DNA from: Limnohabitans sp. MMS-10A-192
Lineage (GTDB): Bacteria > Pseudomonadota > Gammaproteobacteria > Burkholderiales > Burkholderiaceae_C
NCBI RefSeq assembly: GCF_003063335.1
Contig: NZ_NERX01000003.1
Span: forward strand, 310,001-374,000
Direction: 5' to 3'
Length of the DNA: 64,000 bases
Shown here: one piece after another, positions 16,595 to 25,246 of the stretch
Layout of the letters: each line of letters opens with the position of its first letter
Numbering within the stretch: position 1 is the stretch's first letter
Position numbers and translations under genes: made by a program
The notes under the pieces: generated by a model
Told to the model about the DNA's origin: nothing
Databases searched by the model: none
Seen by the model: the letters and a program-made list of their open reading frames with translations, nothing else

Positions 16595-19191
16595 GGCGCA
16601 ACTCCTGAAGATGGCGCACCCACTTGGGCTTCGCGCAAACGGAACTCCAGCGCCTTGGCCACGCTGATGTCCACAAAGGTCAACACCGCGCCCTGGATCA
16701 TGTTGGCCAGGGTGCGGTAAGGCATGATGCGCACCGAAAACCAGCGCCCATCGCTGGCCAGCACCGATTTGGCGCAAGGCGCCAAGGTGCGCAAGGTTTC
16801 TTTCACATCGGTCTGCAGCTGCGGGTAGTCCAGTGTGCTGGCCAGATCGCTCAAGGGGCGGCCCACATCGGCTTCGCGCAAATGGAAGATGCCCACCGCC
16901 TGCTCGGTGTAGCGGCGCACATTCAAATCGTTGTCCAGAAACAGCGTGGCGATGTCGGTGCTGTTGAGGAGGTTTTGCATATCGCTTTGCGCCAGCGCCA
17001 AATCGTCCAGGCGTGTTTGCAACTCGCCATTGATGGTTTGCAGCTCTTCGTTCATCGACTGCGCCTCCTCTTTGGAGGTGGTCAGCTCTTCGTTGGAGGA
17101 CTGCAACTCTTCGTTGGCCGTTTGCATGGATTCATTGAGCGCCTGCAACTCTTCTTTGGACGTGTGCATCTCATGGCGCAGGGCCTGAATTTCTTCACGG
17201 GCACTTTGCAACTCGGCCACCAAGGCAGCATTGGGCTGGGCCGACTGGGGGCCCGCTGCACCGGCGGCCACCACCTCCTTGAACACCAGCATGGCCATGC
17301 CCGCCAGGGCCTGGGGCTCTTGCAAGGGCTGCACCGTCACTTGCAATTGGCGGTGGCCATCGCCTTCCAGCGGCAGACCATGCAAGGCCACGGGCTGACG
17401 TTCCTGCAAAGCCTGGCGCAAGGCCATGGCCACTTGTGCGCGCAAGGCAGGACGCAACATGACGTGGACATTCCAGTTGGCTTTGCCCGCAGCAGGCTCC
17501 AGGTAACGACCTGTGCGTCCACTGATGTAGAGGATGTCACCCTCGGCATTGACGAGCACCGCCGCCGGTGAAAACGCCTGCAGCAGCACCTGATCGGCCA
17601 GGGCTTGCAAATTGGAAGATGAATTCGAGACAGACATGGGCACAGACAACTCCTGCACGGCGGCGCGTGCTTTCAATGCGCGGTGGATGGGGAAGTCCAC
17701 CGAGCCCGGCAACAGCGTTTGCTCGTTGCGGCGGTAAATGCGGGATTTGGGATGCAGCGCTGCAAACAGGCTTTGCGAGCGCCCCACGGTTTCGGCGCTG
17801 CCCAGCACCAGCACGCCTGCGGGCCGCAAGCTGAAGTGGAACAAGGGCATCAAACGCCGTTGCAGTGTGGCATTGAAGTAGATCAACACATTGCGGCAGG
17901 ACAAAAGATCCAGCTGGGTAAAGGGCGGGTCCTGGACCACGTCATGCTGCGCAAACAGCACCATGGACCGGATCTCGGGCCGGATGAGGTGGCCGCCGTC
18001 ATGGGGCACAAAAAAGCGCTCCCGGCGCACGGGGTCCATGTCGGCCAGCGCCTGCGCGCTGTACCAACCTTTGCGCGCCACGGCGATGGCGGCGGCATTC
18101 AGATCGGTCGCAAAAATCTGCACCGAACTGGGCGCCCTGGCGGGGCTGGCCAAGGCCAAGTCATCTTGCACTTCTTGCAAGGCCATGGCCAGGCTGTAGG
18201 CCTCTTCACCGGTGGAGCAACCCAACACCCAGGCCCGCACGGGGCCTGTGCGCGGCTGCTGCAGCAAGCCCGGCAAAACCTCTTGCGACAAATCCAGCCA
18301 GACCTGCGGGTCCCTGAAAAACGCGGTCACACCGATCAGCATTTCGGCAAACAACAAGGCCAGCTCTTGCGGGTGCGTTTGCAAGTGCTGCCAATAGGCC
18401 GCCATCGTGGGCAGCTGGTGCACATGCATGCGCCGCTCGATACGGCGGCGCAAAGTGCTGGGTTTGTAAAGCGACAAGTCGTGTTTGTGCTGCTGGTGCA
18501 GCAAACGCACGATGGCTTGCAAGGCATCGGCAGGCGGCGCATCACTGGGCAGCGGTGTTGACACCGCCTTGGACGTTGGCGCCTGCAAGCACTGGACGAT
18601 GTGCGCCGGCATGTCTTGCGGCGGTGCCACCACATTCACGCACTGGGCATCGATCGCGCTTTGCGGCATGGACGCAAAAGCGGCGGTGTCCGGTTGCTGC
18701 GCCAGCGTCAAGCCACCGCCCTTGTGGATGGCTTGCAGGCCCAGCATGCCGTCTTGCCCCATGCCCGACAAGATCACGCCCACCGCACGCGGGCCCTGGT
18801 CTTGTGCCAGAGAGGTCAACAAGCCGTCGATCGGCAAATGCGGCCCGCGCACACCCGGCACCTTGTGCGTCGCACGGAAATGCAAACAACCACGCTCCAC
18901 CGTCAAAGCACCGTCACAGGGCATGACGTGCACCGTGTTGGGCGCCAACACCACGCCATCTTGCGCATCGGACACAGGCAAGGCCGTCACCCGCTGGAGC
19001 AAGGTCCCCAGCAAGCTGGGGTGGTCGGGCGCCATGTGTTGCACCACCACATAAGCGCAATCCGTGTCCAGCGGCAGCTGCGCAAAAAAAGCTTCCAACG
19101 CCGACAGTCCGCCTGCCGATGCACCGATGCCCACGATGCGGGGGCCATCGCGCTCAGGCACAGCGGCCGGCAAATCAGACAAAACGGACAT
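16591..19191 (-). CDS. CheB-CheR-PAS fusion protein
   Basis: An 866-aa fusion. Residues ~18-200 are a CheB methylesterase with the Ser-His-Asp residues (GIGASAGG, VQHMAPDH, SGMGQDGMLG). Residues ~215-480 are a CheR methyltransferase (RRRIERRMHVHQLPTMAAYW, SAM motif VLGCSTGEEAYSLAMAL, LLSCRNVLIYF). After a PAS-like segment comes a long coiled coil (MHTSKEELQALNESMQTANE ...), then a final PAS domain (DIATLFLDNDLNVRRYTEQA). It ends without the histidine kinase that often follows in this family. No chemoreceptor, CheA or CheW lies nearby, so the role is more likely stress sensing than chemotaxis. Confidence 0.9.
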   Translation of the reverse strand: MSVLSDLPAAVPERDGPRIVGIGASAGGLSALEAFFAQLPLDTDCAYVVVQHMAPDHPSLLGTLLQRVTALPVSDAQDGVVLAPNTVHVMPCDGALTVERGCLHFRATHKVPGVRGPHLPIDGLLTSLAQDQGPRAVGVILSGMGQDGMLGLQAIHKGGGLTLAQQPDTAAFASMPQSAIDAQCVNVVAPPQDMPAHIVQCLQAPTSKAVSTPLPSDAPPADALQAIVRLLHQQHKHDLSLYKPSTLRRRIERRMHVHQLPTMAAYWQHLQTHPQELALLFAEMLIGVTAFFRDPQVWLDLSQEVLPGLLQQPRTGPVRAWVLGCSTGEEAYSLAMALQEVQDDLALASPARAPSSVQIFATDLNAAAIAVARKGWYSAQALADMDPVRRERFFVPHDGGHLIRPEIRSMVLFAQHDVVQDPPFTQLDLLSCRNVLIYFNATLQRRLMPLFHFSLRPAGVLVLGSAETVGRSQSLFAALHPKSRIYRRNEQTLLPGSVDFPIHRALKARAAVQELSVPMSVSNSSSNLQALADQVLLQAFSPAAVLVNAEGDILYISGRTGRYLEPAAGKANWNVHVMLRPALRAQVAMALRQALQERQPVALHGLPLEGDGHRQLQVTVQPLQEPQALAGMAMLVFKEVVAAGAAGPQSAQPNAALVAELQSAREEIQALRHEMHTSKEELQALNESMQTANEELQSSNEELTTSKEEAQSMNEELQTINGELQTRLDDLALAQSDMQNLLNSTDIATLFLDNDLNVRRYTEQAVGIFHLREADVGRPLSDLASTLDYPQLQTDVKETLRTLAPCAKSVLASDGRWFSVRIMPYRTLANMIQGAVLTFVDISVAKALEFRLREAQVGAPSSGVAP

Positions 19192-19221
19192 TCATGACAA
19201 GACTCCAGGATGCAACAGGAC

Positions 19222-19983
19222 TCACACCGCCAAACGCATGGGCAGCAAGCGATCGTATTCTGTTTTGATCACGCCGTAGCACTCGCAGGTGCTGTGCACC
19301 AGACCCGGGCGATCCAGCACCTCGATGCGCCCACGCGCATAACGGATCAAACCCTGACGCTGCAAGCGGGCCGCAGCCTCGCTCACCCCCTCACGGCGCA
19401 CCCCCAGCAAATTGGCCATTTGTTCATGGGTCAACAGCAATTCGTTACCGCTTGAGCGGTCCAGACACAGCAGCAAGCAGCGGCTCAAAGCTTTTTCCAA
19501 AGTGTGGTGGCGGTTGCACACCGAGGTCTGTGCCATTTGCGCAATGAGTGCTTGCGTATAGCGCAGCAACAAATGCAACAACGGCACCGACTGTTCAAAC
19601 TCACGTCGCAAATCATCGGCGCGCATGCGCAAGAAATCGCCACCGGCCAACACCGTGGCATAGCTGGTCACCGACAAGCCGCCCATGAAACTGGACACGC
19701 CCACAACCCCCTCTCGCCCCACCAAAGACAGCAAAGAGGAGTCACCACTTTCGGTCATGCCATGCAAAGCCACATGACCAGACAGCGGGAAAAACACATG
19801 GCGAATGGTTGTGCCCGATTCGTACAACGATTGCCCGGGCGGCAAATGCACACTTTCCAGAAAAGGCATCAAACGCGCCCATTCCTCCTCAGGCAAACAC
19901 GCCAGCAATTGGTTCAAAGGCTGGTGACTCGCTGTGCTCATGGGCACATCACCAGAGCGTCTGCATATCGTTTCATCTGTCAC
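19222..19983 (-). CDS. Crp/Fnr family transcriptional regulator
   Basis: A regulator of up to 253 aa, closely related to the one at 10.3 kb. It has a sensing domain (TIRHVFFPLSGHVALHGM, LVGREGVVGVSSFMGG), a helix with IAQMAQTSVCNRHHTLEK, and a winged helix QMANLLGVRREGVSEAAARL followed by RYARGRIEVLDR. It lacks the Fnr cysteine cluster. A start at ATG 19941 would give 239 aa, the same as its paralogue; ATG 19983 has AGGTG upstream. It lies just upstream of the CheB-CheR gene on the same strand, 30 bp apart. Confidence 0.87.
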   Translation of the reverse strand: MTDETICRRSGDVPMSTASHQPLNQLLACLPEEEWARLMPFLESVHLPPGQSLYESGTTIRHVFFPLSGHVALHGMTESGDSSLLSLVGREGVVGVSSFMGGLSVTSYATVLAGGDFLRMRADDLRREFEQSVPLLHLLLRYTQALIAQMAQTSVCNRHHTLEKALSRCLLLCLDRSSGNELLLTHEQMANLLGVRREGVSEAAARLQRQGLIRYARGRIEVLDRPGLVHSTCECYGVIKTEYDRLLPMRLAV

Positions 19984-20124
19984 CTGTCATCAGCGCCGGG
20001 GCGAGGGCAAAACTAAAATAAGCGCCACACAGCGCTGACCATGATGCAACAACCACAAGTCAGCTCATTGACCTGGCGCATATAAGCCGCCCAAATACAC
20101 GCCCATTACGAAGACAATCACGCC

Positions 20125-20394
20125 ATGAACATGCCCCAGCCCGCGGCCCAACCCCGAAACCCCCTGCACGGCCTGACCCTCGAGGCGATCGTCACGCAGC
20201 TGGCCGACCATTACGGCTGGCAGGAGCTGGGCACGCTGATCCCGGTTCGATGCTTCACGCACGAGCCCAGTGTGGGCTCCAGCCTCAAATTCTTGCGGCG
20301 CACGCCCTGGGCGCGCGACAAGGTCGAAAGCTTGTACCTGTTCATGCTGCGCGAGCAAAAGCGCCATGCCAAGGGCACTGGCACACAGGACTGA
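20125..20394 (+). CDS. VF530-family DNA-binding protein (DUF2132)
   Basis: An 89-aa protein matching the VF530/DUF2132 family, small helical proteins reported to bind DNA. Diagnostic segments are NPLHGLTLEAIVTQLADHYG, RCFTHEPSVGSSLKFLRRTP and WARDKVESLYLFML. No signal peptide. It stands alone, divergent from the Crp/Fnr gene. The physiological role is unknown. Confidence 0.88.
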   Translation: MNMPQPAAQPRNPLHGLTLEAIVTQLADHYGWQELGTLIPVRCFTHEPSVGSSLKFLRRTPWARDKVESLYLFMLREQKRHAKGTGTQD

Positions 20395-20485
20395 GCTCAC
20401 CGAGGTGCGCTGCACCACAGACAAGCGGTTTTGAAGTTTTTACAGTGAACACCTCTCTTGGTTTCATTCACTGCAAAGGCTCTCC

Positions 20486-20812
20486 ATGACCGATCACAAA
20501 ACCCCTCAGGAAAAACTCCATACCCTGGGTGCTGGCATCTCCAGCACCGTCAACGAAGCGCTCCATGAAGCACGCCCGGTGATGGGCCGCATCGCAGACC
20601 GCGTCACAGACCAGCTCAACGAGCTGAGCCAACAAGGCCGGGATGCCGCACTGGACGCCGAACACGCCCTGCACAAGCGCGGCTTGCACGCCAAGCATGC
20701 GGCAGAACAACTCATCGTGCACGCGCCCATCCGATCGGTCTTGATCGCAGCGGGCACCGGTGCGGCCACCGCCTTGGCGGTTTCGTGGTTGATGCATCTG
20801 CGCAAAAACTGA
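20486..20812 (+). CDS. YqjD/ElaB-like (DUF883-type) membrane-anchored protein
   Basis: A 108-aa protein with a long amphipathic helical body (residues ~5-75) and a C-terminal membrane anchor (IRSVLIAAGTGAATALAVSW, then LMHLRKN). This matches the YqjD/ElaB/YgaM architecture, which tethers ribosomes to the membrane in stationary-phase E. coli. Its TGA overlaps the ATG of the next membrane gene by 1 bp. First gene of a three-gene operon resembling yqjD-yqjE-yqjK. Confidence 0.75.
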   Translation: MTDHKTPQEKLHTLGAGISSTVNEALHEARPVMGRIADRVTDQLNELSQQGRDAALDAEHALHKRGLHAKHAAEQLIVHAPIRSVLIAAGTGAATALAVSWLMHLRKN

Positions 20813-21195
20813 TGGTCAAGCTGCTGCTCAAACTCTTGGTCTTGCCGCCTGAATTGCTCAAAATGCATGCGCAAGGCTATGCAGATTTGGCAAGCCAGGC
20901 TTGGGCAGACCACCTGTGCACGCTCAAGAACCGCTGGGTGATGTACGCACTCAGCGGCTTGTGCCTCATGCTGGGCTTGGTCTTGGCTGGCGTGGCTGTG
21001 CTGCTGTGGAGTGCATTGCCCAGCATCGACCCACGCCATGCCTGGGTCTTGCCGGTTTTGCCCTTGACGCTGCTGGCGCTCGCCGCCTTGCTGTGGGCCT
21101 GGGCCAGACGCTTGCGCACACGCCCCTTCTTGAACGACATCCAGGAACAAATCCAATTGGACATCCTGGCCATTCAGCAAGCACGCGCGTCATGA
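20812..21195 (+). CDS. YqjE-like phage-holin-family membrane protein
   Basis: A 127-aa protein starting MVKLLLKLLVLPPELLKMH at ATG 20812. Two transmembrane helices are clear (YALSGLCLMLGLVLAGVAVL and WVLPVLPLTLLALAALLWAW), followed by a short basic tail. The layout matches YqjE/holin-superfamily III proteins that accompany YqjD. It overlaps both neighbours (1 bp upstream, 4 bp downstream), so the three are translated together. Confidence 0.75.
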   Translation: MVKLLLKLLVLPPELLKMHAQGYADLASQAWADHLCTLKNRWVMYALSGLCLMLGLVLAGVAVLLWSALPSIDPRHAWVLPVLPLTLLALAALLWAWARRLRTRPFLNDIQEQIQLDILAIQQARAS

Positions 21196-21353
21196 GCAGC
21201 GATTTGACACCTGTGCAGCGCCTGGCGATTTCACGCGCCCGCTTGGCGCAGGCCCTGCAGGACCCGGCTTGGCTGCTGCTGGTGCAACGCTGGCTTCAAG
21301 CCAAAGCCCCCGGCAAAGCCCAAGCCCCATCACACCGCCCACCCGGCGTGTGA
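21192..21353 (+). CDS. Small YqjK-like protein
   Basis: A 53-aa protein starting MSSDLTPVQRLAISRARLAQ, with a basic C-terminus. The start overlaps the previous stop by 4 bp (ATGA). It occupies the yqjK position of a yqjD-E-K-like operon and has the expected small size and charge, though the sequence alone is too short for a firm family call. Confidence 0.6.
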   Translation: MSSDLTPVQRLAISRARLAQALQDPAWLLLVQRWLQAKAPGKAQAPSHRPPGV

Positions 21354-21509
21354 ACCAGCGCACTGAACTTTCCCCACCCGCCCACCAGACTGAACAGGCC
21401 AGGCAGCACCTTTGGGGCCGCCAGCTGAGTTCCACCACACGGCCCTTGGTCGCGACGTTCATTTCACCCCCACTCTGAGACCTCAGAGCACAGAGACAGG
21501 AGTCCCCTC

Positions 21510-23330
21510 ATGCGCCCGTTCACCTCCCGCATCAGCACCATGCTCGGCTTGCTGAGCTTCGTTTGCACACTCGCCGCTTGCGGTGGCGGCAAAGACCCCA
21601 TCTTGGGCGCGAGCAGCGGCACAGCGCTGGCACCCAGCGTCAGCGCCACAGCCCCCTTGGCGCGCAATCCGGCGGTCTCGGGTGTGGCCATCAACACCCA
21701 GGTCACCGCCACCTTCAACAAGGCGATGAACCCCAGCACCATCACCACCAGCACGTTCAGCTTGGCTTGCCCAGCGGGTACGCCGGTGACCGGCAGCGTG
21801 GTCTATGACGTCAACAGCCGCGTGGCCACCTTCACCCCCGCCGCCAACTTGCCCCTGAGCACGCGTTGTGTGGCCACGGTCACCACCGGCGCGCAAGACA
21901 CTTTGGGCACGCCCATGGCCTCGGACTTTGTCTGGTCGTTCGACACCGGCTCGGCCATCGACGACATCGCCCCTACCGTGACCAGCCAGATCCCCGCACA
22001 AAGCGCGGTGGCCGCCACCAACACCCTGGTCACCGCCACCTTCAGCGAAGACATGGCCCCCGCCAGCGTGAACGCCAGCAGCTTCACGCTCAAAACCACC
22101 GTGGGCGACACCCCAGTGGTCGGCACGGTGAGCTATGCGGTCGGCGCACGAACAGCAACCTTCACGCCAAGCAGCCCATCGCCCCTGCCCAGCAACACCT
22201 CGTTCACTGCCACCGTCAGCACCGCCGCCACCGACTTGGCGGGCAACCCCATGGCCGCCGACAAAGTCTGGACCTTCAGCACGGCCGATGTGATCGACAG
22301 CACAGCACCCACCGTGACGCTGACCAACCCAGCGGATGGCAGCACAGCGGTGTGCCTCAACAAAACCGTGAACGCCACCTTCAGCGAAGCCATGGCGCCA
22401 CTGAGCTTGACCACCACCACACTGACCTTGGCCCCCTCCAGCAGCTTGGGCACGCCGGTCCTGGCCGTGGTCACTTACGACGCGGGCACACAGATCGCAT
22501 CGATCGCACCCAGCGCCAACTTGTTGCCCTCCACCGCCTACACCGCCACCGTGCTCAGCGGCACTGAAGGCGTGAAAGACCTGGCCAACAATGCCATGGT
22601 GGCCAACAAAGTGTGGCAATTCACCACCGGCACCAGCGAATGCCAGGCCCCTGTGGCTTTGGGTTCATCGTCCAATTTCGCAATCTTGGGCTCGGCCGCC
22701 ATCACCAACATCCCGACCTCCCTCATCACGGGCGATGTGGGCCTGACACCCGATACGGGCGCCAACATCACCGGCTTCAGCACCCCGGCCTCTTGCCCCG
22801 AGGTGGTCGGCCATGTCTACGCCGTGGACAGTGCAGGCCCCGCCTGCGCCTTGATCGACGCCACGCTGCTGAGCAACGCCAAGACCGATGCACTCGCCGC
22901 CTTTGTCAACGCCACGGGCGCAGCACGCGGCACGCCCACCCCGGTCAGCACCAACCTGGCGGGCCTGACCTTCTACCCCGGTTTGTACGAATCGCTGACC
23001 ACCCTCGATTTGTCGGCCGGCGGCATCTTGACGCTCGACGCACAAGGCGACCCCAACGCCGTGTTCGTGATCCGCAGTGCCACCAGCATCAACACTTTGT
23101 CGACCAGCCAGATCGTGCTCAGCGGCGGCGCCAAAGCCAGCAATGTCTTCTGGTCCGCAGGCAGCGCCATCACCTTGGGCACCGGCTCGGTGATGAAGGG
23201 CTCCATGCTGGCGAGCACCGCGATCACGCTGCAAACCGGCGCCAACCTCGAAGGCCGGGCACTCAACCAAGGTGCGGCCGCAGCGGCGATCACCTGCGAT
23301 GCCTGCACGATCACTTTGCCCACCCCATGA
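21510..23330 (+). CDS. Lipoprotein with three Ig-like (Big_5) domains and ice-binding-like DUF3494 domain
   Basis: A 606-aa secreted lipoprotein (signal ending LAACGGG). Three tandem SbsA/Big_5 Ig-like repeats cover residues ~45-375, each with a TATF(S/N)..M core and ending in VW.F.T. Residues ~380-600 are a DUF3494 domain, the beta-solenoid fold of bacterial ice-binding proteins (VALGSSSNFAILGSAAITNI, GLTFYPGLYESLTTLDLS, NVFWSAGSAITLGTGS). AGGAG precedes the start. DUF3494 domains bind ice in several cold-adapted microbes, but many members are uncharacterised, so ice binding is not certain. Confidence 0.88.
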   Translation: MRPFTSRISTMLGLLSFVCTLAACGGGKDPILGASSGTALAPSVSATAPLARNPAVSGVAINTQVTATFNKAMNPSTITTSTFSLACPAGTPVTGSVVYDVNSRVATFTPAANLPLSTRCVATVTTGAQDTLGTPMASDFVWSFDTGSAIDDIAPTVTSQIPAQSAVAATNTLVTATFSEDMAPASVNASSFTLKTTVGDTPVVGTVSYAVGARTATFTPSSPSPLPSNTSFTATVSTAATDLAGNPMAADKVWTFSTADVIDSTAPTVTLTNPADGSTAVCLNKTVNATFSEAMAPLSLTTTTLTLAPSSSLGTPVLAVVTYDAGTQIASIAPSANLLPSTAYTATVLSGTEGVKDLANNAMVANKVWQFTTGTSECQAPVALGSSSNFAILGSAAITNIPTSLITGDVGLTPDTGANITGFSTPASCPEVVGHVYAVDSAGPACALIDATLLSNAKTDALAAFVNATGAARGTPTPVSTNLAGLTFYPGLYESLTTLDLSAGGILTLDAQGDPNAVFVIRSATSINTLSTSQIVLSGGAKASNVFWSAGSAITLGTGSVMKGSMLASTAITLQTGANLEGRALNQGAAAAAITCDACTITLPTP

Positions 23331-23384
23331 GCCTCGAACACACTTTTTGACACAGGCAATTCGCCTATTTTTGGAGAAAGAGAA

Positions 23385-24563
23385 ATGAAAAAACTGAACT
23401 TCCACCCCCGCCCCACCCTGCTGGCTTTGGCCATGTTGGCCAGCCCTTTGCTGCACGCACAAGAGGGCGCCACCAACACAGGCATGTACGTGGGCATCAG
23501 CGCTGGCGAATCCAAGGCGCACATTGACAATGCCCGCATCACGCAAAGCTTGCTGGGTGCCGGCCTGGTCACCGACAGCCTGACCGAAGACCGCAAGGAC
23601 ACCGGATACAAAGCCTTTGTCGGTTTCCCGATCAACCCTTACTGGGCGGTAGAAACCGGCTACTTTGATTTGGGTCGTTTTGGCTTCACCGCCAACACCA
23701 CACCCGCTGGCAGCCTGACCGGTTCTGCCCGCATCAAAGGCTTGAACCTGGATCTGGTGGGCACCTTGCCCATCACAGACAAGTGGTCCTTGCTGGGCCG
23801 GGTGGGCGCGGCCTATGCCCTGACCAAAGACACCTTCAGCGGCACGGGTGCGGTCAGCGTGAGCGACCCCTCCCCCAGCAAGCGAGAGACCAACTACAAA
23901 TACGGCTTCGGCACGCAATACGCCTTCACTCCAGCACTGACCTTGCGCCTGGAGGCCGAGCGCTACCGAATCAACGATGCTGTGGGCAACCGTGGCGATG
24001 TGGACCTGGTCTCGCTGGGCTTGGTCTACCGCTTTGGCGGCTCCACCCCCACCGCCACCAAGACGGCTTACACCCCCTATGTCGCCCCGCCGCCAGCACC
24101 AACGCCAGCGCCTGTGGTGGTGGCCGCAGCACCGGTTGCGCCCGCACCCATGGCACCAGCACCCAAGCCTTGGGTCAAGGTGAAACTGGAAGCCGACTCA
24201 CTGTTTGGTTTTGACCAAGACCAATTGCAGTCAGATGGCAAACTGGCTCTGGACAAACTCCTGATGGAACTGCAGACCGTCAACATCGACAGCATTGCCG
24301 TGACCGGCCACACGGACCGTCTGGGCACCAAGGCCTACAACGCCAAACTGTCGACACGCCGGGCAGAAGCCGTTCAAGCCTACCTGGTGCAAGTCGGTGG
24401 CATCCCGGCCAGCAAAGTCACCGCCATGGGCGTGGGCTCCAGCCAACCCGAGACCCAAGCGAGCGAATGCAAGGGCTCCAAGGCCACCCAGGCCCTGATC
24501 ACCTGCTTGCGGGTAGACCGTCGGGTTGAAGTGGATGTGATGGGCTCGCAACAGCAACGCTGA
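23385..24563 (+). CDS. OmpA-family outer membrane protein
   Basis: A 392-aa protein: signal peptide to about residue 25, an eight-strand-like barrel (residues ~28-210, GMYVGISAGESKAH, YWAVETGYFDLGRFGF), a Pro/Ala-rich linker (~215-260), and a C-terminal OmpA peptidoglycan-binding domain (SIAVTGHTDRLGTKAYNAKL, STRRAEAVQAYLV, RVDRRVEVDV). It anchors the outer membrane to the cell wall. The gene has GGAGAAAGAG upstream and ends in a strong terminator. Confidence 0.92.
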   Translation: MKKLNFHPRPTLLALAMLASPLLHAQEGATNTGMYVGISAGESKAHIDNARITQSLLGAGLVTDSLTEDRKDTGYKAFVGFPINPYWAVETGYFDLGRFGFTANTTPAGSLTGSARIKGLNLDLVGTLPITDKWSLLGRVGAAYALTKDTFSGTGAVSVSDPSPSKRETNYKYGFGTQYAFTPALTLRLEAERYRINDAVGNRGDVDLVSLGLVYRFGGSTPTATKTAYTPYVAPPPAPTPAPVVVAAAPVAPAPMAPAPKPWVKVKLEADSLFGFDQDQLQSDGKLALDKLLMELQTVNIDSIAVTGHTDRLGTKAYNAKLSTRRAEAVQAYLVQVGGIPASKVTAMGVGSSQPETQASECKGSKATQALITCLRVDRRVEVDVMGSQQQR

Positions 24564-24573
24564 TCGCCCCCAC

Positions 24574-24612
24574 GAAAAAAGCCTGCACCTCTGACGAGGT
24601 GCAGGCTTTTGA
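24574..24612. terminator. Bidirectional terminator after OmpA gene
   Basis: A 13-bp stem (GCCTGCACCTC... paired with GAGGTGCAGGC) and 4-nt loop TGAC, with an A-run before and a T-run after. It serves the OmpA gene and the convergent lmo0937-type gene, which ends at 24630. Confidence 0.88.
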
Positions 24613-24629
24613 ACGTGTGCAGATGGTCT

Positions 24630-24776
24630 TTAAAGACGCCGGCCCTGGATCACACGCACCAGAACCACCACCACAGCGACAACCAGCAGGATGTGGATCA
24701 AGCCGCCCATCGTGTAAGACGAGACCAGGCCCACCACCCACAGCAAGAGGAAAACAACAGCAATGGTTTCAAGCAT
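24630..24776 (-). CDS. lmo0937-family mini membrane protein (DUF5670)
   Basis: A 48-aa protein starting MLETIAVVFLLLWVVGLVSS and ending VLVRVIQGRRL. It has two short hydrophobic helices separated by YTMGGLIH and a basic tail, the layout of the lmo0937/DUF5670 family. Function unknown; members commonly sit in stress-regulated clusters. It lies 10 bp after the glycine-zipper lipoprotein gene and probably shares its transcript. Confidence 0.85.
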   Translation of the reverse strand: MLETIAVVFLLLWVVGLVSSYTMGGLIHILLVVAVVVVLVRVIQGRRL

Positions 24777-24785
24777 GGCGGCAGC

Positions 24786-25013
24786 TCACTTTTTGTTGAC
24801 TTCGTGGCCAATCACGCCGCCCACTGCGGCGCCGCCGAGCGTGCCTGCCGTGCTGCCCCCCGTCAGGATGGAGCCGCCAATGGCGCCCACGCCAGCACCA
24901 ATGGCCGTGCTTTTTTCTTGCTGCGTCATGCCGGCACAAGCGGCCAGGCCCATGACGGCTGCGGCCAGCGCTGCGGCTCTGGCCGTGCGAACGATGTGTT
25001 GAGCGGTGTGCAT
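24786..25013 (-). CDS. Glycine-zipper lipoprotein (OsmB-like)
   Basis: A 75-aa lipoprotein starting MHTAQHIVRTARAAALAAAV, with lipobox GLAAC. The mature part is a glycine-zipper motif (STAIGAGVGAIGGSILTGG, AGTLGGAAVGGVIGHEVNK) that inserts into membranes, as in OsmB/SlyB. The start at 25013 has AAGGAG seven bases upstream. It is cotranscribed with the lmo0937-type gene; an envelope or osmotic stress role is inferred. Confidence 0.85.
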   Translation of the reverse strand: MHTAQHIVRTARAAALAAAVMGLAACAGMTQQEKSTAIGAGVGAIGGSILTGGSTAGTLGGAAVGGVIGHEVNKK

Positions 25014-25246
25014 GTCGTAACTCCTTGTGGTGATGAATGCCTGGGCCCGACCAAAGCCCATGCCGCAGTCAACACCCAAGTCAAACCAGCATAGAAAGTG
25101 CACACCCCTGCGTCAGTGCACTGCACCACAAACCCTTGCACCAAGCATGTGATGGGCTCAATCGGCCGCGCCGCGCCAAACCCGGGAACCGGCGCCACAC
25201 AAAAACCGGACGTCAGACCGCTGCGCCAACCATTCGGAAAGAGGAT

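Noticed and set aside
14399..16720. 773-aa plus-strand ORF opposite the Lon-like and PAS genes
   Set aside because: Spans several real minus-strand genes and gaps, has no recognisable domain and its composition is that of an antisense frame.
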